64,000 nt of DNA from Glandiceps talaboti (lineage: Eukaryota > Hemichordata > Enteropneusta > Spengelidae). A model generated the notes under the pieces. It saw nothing but the letters and a program-made list of their open reading frames with translations, had not been told where the DNA came from and ran no database searches. The stretch is from positions 15,353,063 through 15,417,062 of the forward strand of contig NC_135559.1 in assembly GCF_964340395.1 (NCBI RefSeq), given 5' to 3'. A program made the translations under genes and the position numbers. Shown here piece after piece: positions 35,801 through 43,314 of this stretch; position 1 is the first letter of the stretch, and every line of letters begins with the position of its first letter.

Positions 35801-38800
35801 CCCCCCCCCCCCCCCCCCAATGGCTGTCAGTTGTTGAAATATCGGATATTTTATTACAGGTTGGTTGAAATTAAATTTTTGTTGAGTACTCTGCACAGCA
35901 AAGCTTGCAAACAGTCACTTTTCAACAAACTGAATATTCAAATAATCCTCAGGTACATTCAAGGCATTAAGAACATATATATTGGTATTATGCAAATGAG
36001 CTGATTTGCATATTGAAGTTGAAGCATTTACACCTTCACCATAACCTGCTAATATTACAGCTGCCCCGATAAAAGTACCTGATATTAAAAAGCAACCATG
36101 CATAATGAAAGCAAATGACACCAAAATATCTCCCTTATGACTTTCAACAATCTCACTTTCAAATTCAAACTTGTCTTCATCTTACTCTTTGAAATTATTG
36201 GAGGAAACAAGTTATCCTAATGTACTATGCATACCACAGACAACAATCTGCATATTGATCTGCTAATTTGCATATCTACCCAGCTATAGCCTATGCTACA
36301 CATAAGTATAAGATTGAACTTATAACTTTTACCTTCCCTGATGATTTTCTAACAACTACCAGTAACTCATACCCAAGATACACCAGCATGCTCTATATGT
36401 CACCATGTATCCCTTGATTACTACATAATTGATCTGATTTGCATACACATCTGCCAAACGACCTTTGACACAAGTTTCTACTGACCTCCTTCACCTTGCT
36501 GTAACAAGTTTCTGGCTGTTCCATCAAAACTACTGACGAAAAGATCCCATGCAATATGTACATGATCTACATGCAAATCTACCAAGCGACCTCTGACACT
36601 AGTATTTGTACTGACCTCCTTCACCTTGTTCTAAGGAGTTTCTGGCTGTTCCATCAAAACTACTAACTAAAAGATGCTACTCCAATATATGTAAATGATC
36701 TGATTTGCATGCAAGTCTGCCAAATGACCTTTGACACTACAGTTTGTACCATTGCAATATGTAAATGATCTGATTTGCGAACAAGTCTACCAAGCGACCT
36801 CTGACACTAGAGTTTGTACTGACCTCCTTCACCTTGTTCTAATGAGTTTCTGACTGTTTTACCAAAACTACTGGCTAAAAGATCCCCAGGTAATCCTAGC
36901 GCACTATACGCACCACCATAGATGTCTTTGACCAGCATATCAACATTGCGATGATCTCCTTTCGTGGCCAATTTCAGTAAGTCATCAAAACCCTGCAAGT
37001 AAGTAAACAAGAAAATAAAATGAAGTGGAAATTTGCATATGACAGTATTTGGCCACCCATCAACTCCTTTTATTGAACACATAAACTTTTCTTACAGGAA
37101 GTGATATAAATTAAAGTTATCTATTTTTTTTATCTTATCTTTGGTACATGTGTAAGTGGTTCTCACTGCATTACATAAATGGACACTTTTACAATGTTAA
37201 TTGGTATATTGACCTGAATACTTATTTTTACTTCAAAATCCTGTGATTTTTCTACTGCTTCAGGACCTCAGTAAGAGAGAATTAATTTTACAGTTTTCAA
37301 ACTGTTTCTTAATGATCTTGGTACTAATTCTTAAAAGTGTATGGAGAAACCTAGGTGTCTATACTCTAAGCTCACTACCCTCTACAAAAACATTGAATAA
37401 TGACTGCTTCTCATCACAACACTTCCGGCTTAAAATGAACATCTTTGTCATCCATAGACTTTTTTTTCAGCAATGAAATTTGAGCAATAAAACTCAGTGT
37501 TTTATATGTTGAAAACTAGTGAATTTGAGGTTTTTGTTGTCAACTTACCGTAGCATTTGTTAGTAGTGATCCTAGTCCCCAGAATGTACCACCTCCCATA
37601 GCTGTACCACCTATCCTCTCAAATTTGTCATCACTCTCAACCTGTGGTAGAATGTACAGAATTAAAAGTTACATTGGTGAAAGTCATGCTGTGACGGGGC
37701 GCCCTCGGGCATCGGCCAACTGCAAGGCAAATGAGGGCAGAGAGATAAGATGTATCTTACAGTGCACATGCAGTGTATGTTGTATTACGTATATGTTTTT
37801 ATTCATCTCAAACTTGTCCTCACTTTCAACCTGTATACCTTCTACATGTATAAGAATATTATGTAAAGAATTAAATGTTGCACTGTTGTAAACGACCTGG
37901 TGCAATATAACAAATTCATGAATTGATTACATTGGCCCTTGACCTGATATTACATATACACACACACATACTGACCTTTGACCTGATATTACATATGCAT
38001 ACTAAACCGCCTGTCCCAATATCACGTTATCATATAGTCTAGTTCCTATATGATACGTCACGATTACTATCTCCACTCACATATAGGGAAAGTTGAAATC
38101 TGTGCTACCTCTGACTGCGTTCATATAAACATGATGACGTACGTTATCGCGTCCCCAAGTGATTTAGTTTCAGACTGGAAAGATGGAGTTCAGTTAATGA
38201 GCAATTGTATAAAGGAACTAACCAATTGCAACAGCCAGTCAATTTGTGATAGATTACTACTGGCATGCGTCGTTTACCCTTCACCCAGTCAGGGCAGCAC
38301 AGATTTCTGTGCTAGAATAATGACTTTCCCTATACGTGAGTGGATATGATCATAGTAATCATAACGCATTGTATAGAAACTTGACTGGTTATTATACTTC
38401 GCAATACATGTAACATAGCAGAGCTCTGTAATATAGCAACAAAGTCCAAACTTACCTTGACTATGCTGACCCCTGAGCCAATATTGACTAAAAGATATGG
38501 GAAAATATTTGGTTCTGCTGTTTGAAATTGGTATTGTGGGTTGGCATGACGAATGTATCCATACGCTTCATCTGGGATATTCTTGAGTAGAAAATTGCAA
38601 CCTTTGATCAAACAATCCATTTCATCTTCCTTGTCAACGCTGAAAATAAACAGATCCAAATGAATTGCTGGGAAAAACAAGAGACTGCATGTGTGGAAGT
38701 TAAAGAGGTGGGGGGGGGGGGGAGGAGGTAGTCTGGATGCCAATGGGGTCTCTAAACAAACCACTGTGAGTGGAGGTGTAAATCGTAATGATACCAAATA

Positions 38801-41800
38801 GGGATATGTGTAGGGAAGGGGTGGGGGTGTGATATTAGTGGAGAGATGTTGACAACATCTACAGACCAATCTTTACATCAAAGACTAACTTATATGAATT
38901 TTCAATGGGGCACATTTGATGATTTAATACATTTTAAAATCAAGGAAATTCATTGCACATATTGGATTCTAATATTCTAAACTTCATCCAACACATCCTT
39001 TCATAAGAAACAGTCTAGATTCCTGCAAACAGTAAAGTTTAGGGTCATCCCATCATTAATTGCAACAGAATTGACTTTATTAGTATTACCAAACTTTAAC
39101 AGCTAAGAAATATTCACAGAATGATATATCAAAACGTCTTCCCAAATTGAACAATGCCTAATTTGCATAAATCTAACTGTAATATCTTAAATTCTGAAAT
39201 ATGATTCCAAAATATGATACACCTAAAATGCACATGGTGGATTATTTTTTTTTTTTTTTTAATATTTTTTTTTCAGACTTATAATAATGTTTATTCACCA
39301 ATATAATAATAATAATAATAATTAATCCTAAAAAAGATACACATACAGAATAAATGACAAAAGGGATCAAGAAATAGCAAAGCTAGTCAAGCTTGTATCC
39401 CCTTAGTGACTAACAAGCACACTCGTACTTGTAGGTGTATATATACGATGTTCAAGATTGCCATAGGATTCTAGGGCTGATTTTTTCATTGCATCATGAC
39501 TTGTGTGTGAATGCATCTCAGGAGTTTATCTTTGGACTTTAGCCTCTCAAACAATGTCTGTAATCACTTACATATATGACTGGTTATGATGACAATATTG
39601 TTTTTCTTTTATCTAAATGTTTGACACCTGTTTGCTTTCTCTGATGCAAAGTTTACTTGCTGCACTTTTCTCACCTATCAAAGTTGGCCCAATTCTGATC
39701 TGAGTATATTATAGGGGCTTCAGACTACTGAAGGATGACTGAAATAGTGTAATAACATTGGTTCCACAAGACTACATGTAGCCTTCAGTTAGGATGACTG
39801 AAATAGTGTAGTAGTGTTAGTCCTTCAATACTACAGGTAGGCTATTAGTTAGGATAACTGAAATAGTGTAGTAGTGTTAGTCCTTCAAGTCTACAGGTAG
39901 GCTACAGTTAGGATAGCTGAAATAGTGTAGTAGTGTTAGTCCTTCAAGTCTACAGGTAGGCTACAGTTAGGATAGCTGAAATAGTGCAGTCGTGTTAGTC
40001 TTTCAAGTCTACAGGTAGGCTACAATTAGGATAGCAGAAATAGTGTAGTAGCATTAGTCCTTCAAGTCTACAGGTAGGCTACAGTTAGGGTAGCAGAAAT
40101 AGTGTAGTAGTGTTAGTCCTTCAAGTCTACAGGTAGGCTACAGTTAGGATAGCATAAATAGTGTAGTAGTGTTAGTCCTTCAAGTCTACATGAAGGCTAC
40201 AATTAGTTCTCAACTCCCTGGGGAGCATACAATCCATTGCAGTCTTTATAAGTGCATAGGATTAAAGCATTACATTGTAACCTCTATTCTACCAGGTCCT
40301 CAATTATACAGCTGGGTTGAATGAGACCCAATATTGGTTCAAATCTTGCCCAACGACTTTAGCCATTCAGAAAGAAATGGCAGCGACTTGCCGGGGGCTC
40401 AAACCTGTGACCTCCAGATTCCAAGCTGACCACCCTAAGCATTCATCCATCATGACTCAATTTGTCCTTCAAGACTACAAGTAATCTACAGTTCATACCA
40501 ATCTGATTAATCTTTGATGAAGGAATAAGGATTGTTTCTTTTATTTACCTCAAAATTTGTTGCTCCAAGAGTGATCACTTTTGGAACAACAAACACCACG
40601 ACAAGTCCCTGGGCTATACATAATTAAGAAGGAACATTGGCCCTCCGTCAGGTACTTACTCAAGTCCAAGTTTATCCTTGATCAGGTCCATATATTTGTG
40701 AGCTCCACCTCCCGTGGCCTTGATAACTTTACCACTAATTTGATCTTTACTTTCAATCAAGTTCTGTTTGACAAAGTCAAGACATTGTTCAATGTATACT
40801 GTTTCAAATTTCACAAATTGTAATCTCTCCCTCGTTTCTTCCTCTTCTGTGACTTCATACAAAGGGGAATCATTTTCTCGTTGGTCCCTTTCAGCAAAAT
40901 GAGCAATCTTCCTTGTTACTGTTGTGTAGTAGGCTAACTTGGCAAGGGATCCACCTGTGTATACAGGAAAAACATGAAAATTTGATCTAATACTATCGGT
41001 TGTTTTTGTTATTTTTCTTTTTTTGGAAAAGGGGGGGGGGGGGGGGGGGGCGCTTGCATTATCTGGATGCCAACATGGTTTCTAACTAAACCACGTCTGG
41101 TCAATGTCCCTCAATCAACACAAAAAGTTGTTCATTCAATCAGTGAACCCCAACTGCTATAGTGATGTAAATAGTGTATAAGTAGCATCCTAAGCTGACA
41201 AATATACCATATTTGGACATTACATAACTGCCCCAATAAACACTAACTTTATGAGGGGCAGTGTTATAGGTTAGAATTTTGTGATTGATTAACAAAGACA
41301 TGATGTTAATGACTGTGTGGGTGGCTGTGGATGAATTTTAAATTGCATCTCATGTATCTTAGGACTTCTAGAGTAACGACCTTGACTATACTGTGAGTGG
41401 AGGTGTAAATGGTAATGATACTGTATAGGAACAGTCACTAGACTACAATTCTGGTTGAGGGATAAGTGCTGTGATTGGAGGCATGCTGTCACCCAAGGCC
41501 AAAGAACAGTTTGTGTTGTGTACCAAAGTAAAGTAATAAATATCTGGTAAATGTCTACTTGTAAAATAAAAACAAATTTACACAAGGTACATATGTGTTT
41601 ATACAATCAAAAGTGGGGCCACAAAATTGAAAAAAAAAAGTAAATGCAAATATTACATGACAAATTCATAAATTATTCAGCATGTGTACACTGATCTGTA
41701 TGCTTAAAAATGAATTATAATCTATCAAAATGAAATATATTTCATGGATTTTTTTTTTATTCATAGAAAATGAAATGGTAAAATACTGAACTACATTGTA

Positions 41801-42434
41801 CTTTGCAGGTAAGCTAACATACCACAGATATCTATAATTGAATTTCACAGTGAATGCCACTCATGTCAATAGTAAGAATCAGTGATTTGGTTTATAATTT
41901 TAAAAAAATCAAAATAATAAATTTTTTGTCTACTTTCATTGGTGTGTATTCAACATTCAAGAAAAGGGCTCTGCATCATAGCTAAAATATCATATATATC
42001 GTCTGCATGCCTGCAATACAGCTGAGACTGCAAAGAGAAATACTGAACAGTCTGTTGCAGACTACACAACTAAAGTTAAAATAATTTGGTCCAAGCTTGA
42101 GCAAAATTTGAAATTTTTAGATAATTTTTGGAAAATTTCGTCATGCTTTAAATCTATGGTGCTGTAAATCTAGAATTCATCGAATTTGGCATGGATTCCT
42201 AGGCTTAAAAGTTGATTCGATCTTTGAACAGTACAAGTTTCAACTAATCGGCACCTCGTCTACCATGTCTACAGTCTGTAGTCTCTGGATATGGTGGGAG
42301 GAGGCCGCAGATTCACTGACATTGGTCTACTTACCTATGTCGATGGCAAAACGTTTCGCATTCTGTAGATTTCTGAAAATCTGGTCTGGTGGCAGCTCGA
42401 TGCTCCGTGCATAGCTCGTGTCCGCCCCAGCCAT
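25585..42434 (-). CDS. PANK4: PANK4: pantothenate kinase-like plus DUF89 phosphatase
   Basis: Sixteen exons (minus): 42434-42335, 40954-40660, 38639-38456, 37641-37549, 36992-36824, 34936-34752, 33820-33739, 32962-32862, 32641-32486, 30797-30685, 29836-29749, 28863-28712, 28024-27919, 27596-27492, 26384-26215, 25837-25585. All joins are GT-AG and in frame, giving 783 residues; human PANK4 is about 773. Residues 1-370 are a type II pantothenate kinase fold: [13 protein letters not shown] phosphate loop, [34 protein letters not shown]. Residues 430-783 are the DUF89 metal phosphatase: [12 protein letters not shown] (Asp620, Asn621), SKPALND (Asp656), [11 protein letters not shown]. In mammals the phosphatase half removes phosphate from 4'-phosphopantetheine and limits coenzyme A synthesis, and the kinase half is inactive. 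Here Glu138 ([11 protein letters not shown]) and Arg202 (KFERIGGT) are kept, so the kinase may work. It is a cytosolic protein by family. It shares its upstream region with the divergent gene at 43315. Confidence 0.97.
25905..26240 (-). repeat. Tandem copies of PANK4 exon 15 end and its splice donor
   Basis: On the minus strand the end of exon 15, CATGTCTTGATCTAAG|GTGGGT, is repeated downstream in intron 15. Copies end near 26143, 26093, 26011 and 25913, each with exon-like TGGTGCATCACC sequence before the donor. Two copies carry GTAGGT donors, which match the consensus better than the genuine GTGGGT. Between copies lies CCTCTAGTGTTTTGGTGC-like filler. Confidence 0.85.
26851..26947. repeat. 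Foldback MITE, 97 bp
   Basis: CTGTAAGGTACGCCGTGACG at the left is matched by CGTCACGGCGTATCTTACAG at the right, an inverted repeat of 20 bp with one mismatch, and inner arms (GCCCTCA, CGGCC) also pair. It is strikingly G+C-rich against its surroundings. A degenerate relative lies at 37690-37765. Confidence 0.85.
27685..27885. repeat. Minisatellite in PANK4 intron 13, about 50-60 bp unit
   Basis: Four copies of a unit with CTCATTGGATAGCAAA, AGGTCAGAGTTCAG and TATAAATCCAA. It is intronic and does not touch the exon at 27919. Confidence 0.8.
28200..28700. other. PANK4 intron 12 sequence, nothing assigned
   Basis: Intronic sequence between exons 12 and 13. It has mixed composition, and no element was recognised with confidence. 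Confidence 0.4.
29085..29132. repeat. Half copy of a GTGAAAGTGCAGCA-type MITE
   Basis: GAAAGTGCAGTAGAAAACAC and ATGAATGCAAAAACCCTC correspond to one arm of the element seen at 29579-29700 and 55530-55632. Confidence 0.5.
29422..29578. repeat. Foldback MITE, about 157 bp
   Basis: Near-perfect palindrome: CTAAAGCCTGGTGCACACTA and GAGCAGTCAGCT at the left pair with AGCTGACTGCTC and TAGTGTGCACCTGGCTTTAG at the right, and the arms continue inward through AGCAAAATTTCACTTGTGGC to CCTCCACAGGGGAATTGG at the centre. It lies in PANK4 intron 11. Confidence 0.9.
29579..29700. repeat. MITE-like inverted repeat, shared with 55530-55632
   Basis: The reverse complement reads GTGAAAGTGCAGCAAAAAAC and ACTGCAAGCATGAGTGCAAA. 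A copy in the opposite orientation is at 55530-55632 and a half copy at 29085-29132. The two arms of the element pair with each other. Confidence 0.7.
30303..30450. repeat. Three-copy tandem repeat in PANK4 intron 10
   Basis: Units of about 55 bp contain TTCAGCCATTTT, GGATTTCCTGCAAGGGTTTA and TGGGAAAA. Intronic and non-coding. Confidence 0.85.
30990..31775. repeat. About 150-bp tandem element with GACG run and terminal hairpin
   Basis: Five copies of a roughly 150-bp unit with ATGTATGTCATAGAACACTG (phased at 31020, 31170, 31321, 31471, 31622), GAATGAGATCTGTTCAAGCA and ACAAAATGGCTGCCAGGCAG. The last copy runs into (GACG)n at 31693-31725 and then a hairpin whose arms are AGTCCCCG and CGGGGACT with an inner CGGACTTCGTCCG stem (31741-31772). 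The hairpin is followed by CTAA next to T, which would suit a Helitron-like 3' end, but this is only suggestive. It lies in PANK4 intron 9. Confidence 0.8.
31776..32204. other. Intronic A+T-rich DNA, nothing assigned
   Basis: PANK4 intron 9 sequence with a T-rich tract near 31870-31910. No feature supported. Confidence 0.4.
32353..32424 (-). repeat. tRNA-derived SINE head (Ser/Leu-like)
   Basis: On the minus strand GGTGGCCGAGTGGTTAAG is a perfect class II tRNA A-box region (as in tRNA-Ser and tRNA-Leu). It is followed about 45 bases later by CTGGGTTTTGACTAAATTCA in place of the B box and an acceptor-like CACCAC. It cannot fold as a full tRNA, so it is a tRNA-derived SINE or pseudogene. The body probably extends toward 32205. 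Confidence 0.6.
32776..32804. repeat. Poly-T run, about 29 bp
   Basis: An uninterrupted T tract in PANK4 intron 8, which reads as poly-A on the gene strand, about 60 bp beyond the exon 8 donor. Confidence 0.95.
33395..33720 (+). repeat. Dispersed repeat, about 330 bp, copy 1
   Basis: Contains AAGGCAAGGCAATAAGTGTT, TTATAACAAATCACATTC, GGCACATATTCTTACCAT and CATACCATGTGGTATG. The same elements, in reverse orientation and reverse order, are at 51475-51870. It is non-coding and lies in PANK4 intron 7. Confidence 0.8.
33811..34020 (-). repeat. Two-copy duplication at the PANK4 exon 7 acceptor
   Basis: A unit of about 110 bp (GAACTTCACC, GAAAGTCATGTAAGGTGAC, TTTGTAATCTGTAATGGTCA, AACATTTTTGAAAATTTT) occurs twice on the intron 6 side of exon 7. 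It starts with the first ten exon bases and the CTAG acceptor. A third start (GAACTTCTCCTGAT) is visible at 33986. This is the acceptor-side counterpart of the donor-side duplications elsewhere in the gene. Confidence 0.75.
34121..34404. other. PANK4 intron 6, A+T-rich, nothing assigned
   Basis: Intronic sequence dominated by A and T. No structured feature apparent. Confidence 0.4.
34405..34618. repeat. CATA/ACGT microsatellite
   Basis: Compound tetranucleotide tract of CATACATA, CACACACA, TAGATAGA and ACGTACGTACGT blocks in PANK4 intron 6. Reverse-strand open frames through it (MYVCMYV-like) are artefacts. Confidence 0.95.
35030..35337. other. PANK4 intron 5, nothing assigned
   Basis: No coding frame or element was recognised between the exon 6 acceptor and the T/G homopolymer. 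Confidence 0.35.
35338..35369. repeat. Adjacent poly-T and poly-G runs
   Basis: About 18 T residues followed directly by 14 G residues, in PANK4 intron 5. Confidence 0.95.
35794..35818. repeat. Poly-C run, 25 bp
   Basis: Uninterrupted C tract; it reads as poly-G on the PANK4 strand and could form four-stranded RNA in the intron. Confidence 0.95.
36425..36890 (-). repeat. Tandem copies of PANK4 exon 5 end and its splice donor
   Basis: The last 65 or so bases of exon 5 (GATCTTTTAG, AGTTTTGGTAAAACAG, CATTAGAACAAGGTGAAG, donor GAG|GTCAGT) are repeated in intron 5 at about 36675-36610 and 36548-36480, each still ending in GAAGGAG|GTCAGT. Between copies lies an intronic filler (ATGTAAATGATCTGATTTGC, GACCTTTGACACT) that is repeated too, so the unit of about 130 bp spans exon end plus intron start. 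Confidence 0.9.
37690..37765. repeat. Degenerate copy of the GTGACGGGGCGCCCTC MITE
   Basis: GCTGTGACGGGGCGCCCTC, CATCGGCCAACTG, GAGGGC and TGTATCTTACAG match the foldback element at 26851-26947 in the same order. It lies in PANK4 intron 3, just outside exon 4. Confidence 0.75.
38036..38385. repeat. MITE, about 350 bp, with about 60-bp terminal inverted repeats
   Basis: The left arm GTCTAGTTCCTATATGATAC, ATTACTAT, CCACTCACATATAGGGAAAG is matched in reverse complement by CTTTCCCTATACGTGAGTGG, ATAGTAAT, GTATAGAAACTTGAC at the right. Similar arms without the centre occur at 41380-41450 and 56160-56238. It lies in PANK4 intron 3, about 70 bp from exon 3. Confidence 0.85.
38700..38830. repeat. Dispersed repeat fragment with poly-G
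   Basis: A poly-G run at 38711-38722 is followed by GTCTGGATGCCAATGGGGTC, AAACAAACCACTGTGAGTGG and AGGTGTAAATCGTAATGATA. The same phrases appear near 41031-41110 (poly-G, ATCTGGATGCCAACATGGTT) and 41390-41440, so this is a dispersed element related to the MITE arms. Confidence 0.65.
38831..39714. other. PANK4 intron 2, A+T-rich, nothing assigned
   Basis: Contains a T tract near 39246-39275 and an (ATA)n tract near 39301. No gene or element supported. Confidence 0.4.
39715..40210. repeat. Minisatellite, about 61 bp unit, eight copies
   Basis: The unit contains GTTAGGATAGCTGAAATAGT, GTAGTAGTGTTAGTCCTTCA and AGTCTACAGGTAGGCTACA. Inner copies are nearly identical. It is in PANK4 intron 2 and does not involve the exon. 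Confidence 0.95.
40290..40455 (-). repeat. tRNA-derived SINE
   Basis: The minus strand from 40455 has an A-box-like TAGGGTGGTCAGCTTGGA and a B-box-like GGTCACAGGTTTGAGCCC. These are followed by a body with CGTTGGGCAAGATTTGAACC and CATTCAACCCAGCTGTATAA, which resembles the conserved central domain shared by several marine-animal SINE families. No poly-A or tail repeat was located. Confidence 0.65.
41031..41110. repeat. Poly-G and dispersed repeat fragment
   Basis: A poly-G run of about 20 bp at 41031-41050 is followed by ATCTGGATGCCAACATGGTT and CTAACTAAACCACGTCTGG, matching 38700-38770. Confidence 0.65.
41380..41450. repeat. MITE arm, single
   Basis: CCTTGACTATACTGTGAGTG, GAGGTGTAAATGGTAATGAT and ACTGTATAGGAACAGTC form the reverse complement of 56160-56238 and resemble the arms of the MITE at 38036-38385. 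Confidence 0.7.
41451..42334. other. PANK4 intron 1, nothing further assigned
   Basis: A+T-rich first intron sequence. No coding frame or structured repeat was recognised. Confidence 0.4.
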
Positions 42435-43314
42435 GTTGCATCGTCAACTAATGTGGCTATCACTCGTGTTCTGTTCTGTGTCACTGGCCTGTTATCACAT
42501 ACAGCAAACACTTCACTAATCAGCTGTTCTGAAAAGTATTGCTTCATGAATAGACACACATTCGAAATGCGCGACCGAGTGATCACAATTTTGTTTTTAG
42601 CTTTAAAACAATATTTTGCGTTGGATATATTTTATGTTAGTATATTGATTCATAAATCGCGATAAAATGTGAACGTGTTGGTTAAATAAATTTATAAAAT
42701 ATATTTGTTTTCTTACGTCGAAGAGGAAACCCTTCCGTGATGTCATTGTCCCAGGTCTGTCCTGTCATGGATGTATTAGTACTAATACATCCATGGTCCT
42801 GTGTACTGCATCCATGGAGCTAGCGAATGATTTACAGACATTAACGTATATCACATGGCAAAAACTACGATGATACACATTTCAAAGAATTAAAACACAT
42901 GCAACAATGAAAATCTTTGTTACCAAATCGAATCGCTCGTCCAAGAAAATGTTAGCTATTTAGCTGTTGTCTAATTAACTAAAAGCTAGGGAGTCTATAG
43001 CTATTCAAGTGGCTCTGAACGAACAACAATCATCATTGAAAGGGAAAGGGAAATTACTTCTATTCATCGGAGCGTCTCACTGTTGCTTCCGCCTCATGTG
43101 GTAGTAAATCGCAAGGATATATTCAAACAAAGTTACGCAACGCATGTAGACTTTCTTTATTGTCATCCCGACATACTTTACAGGCGATGCAAATTCGTGG
43201 AGCAAGAAATAACAGTAGTACGGAATCTGACCATTGAACTCGATCGGTAACGTTACCCTTTCCAGACCATTGGTTATAGAAAGGTCGCGGTGAAGTACAT
43301 GAATTTGCCCTACA
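42435..43314. promoter_or_regulatory. Divergent intergenic region of PANK4 and membrane-protein gene
   Basis: The region lies between start codons that point away from each other and are 880 bp apart. It must hold both 5' untranslated regions and the promoters. No canonical TATA box is placed clearly for either gene. CpG dinucleotides are more frequent at both margins (42400-42450 and 43060-43290) than in the introns. A 30-bp perfect palindrome lies near the middle. Confidence 0.6.
42766..42795. promoter_or_regulatory. 30-bp perfect palindrome in the divergent promoter
   Basis: CATGGATGTATTAGT is followed directly by its exact reverse complement ACTAATACATCCATG. It is flanked by CCTGT on the left and GGTCCTGT on the right, and a further GCATCCATGG lies at 42808. 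It may be a dimer-binding site or an extruding cruciform. Confidence 0.7.
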
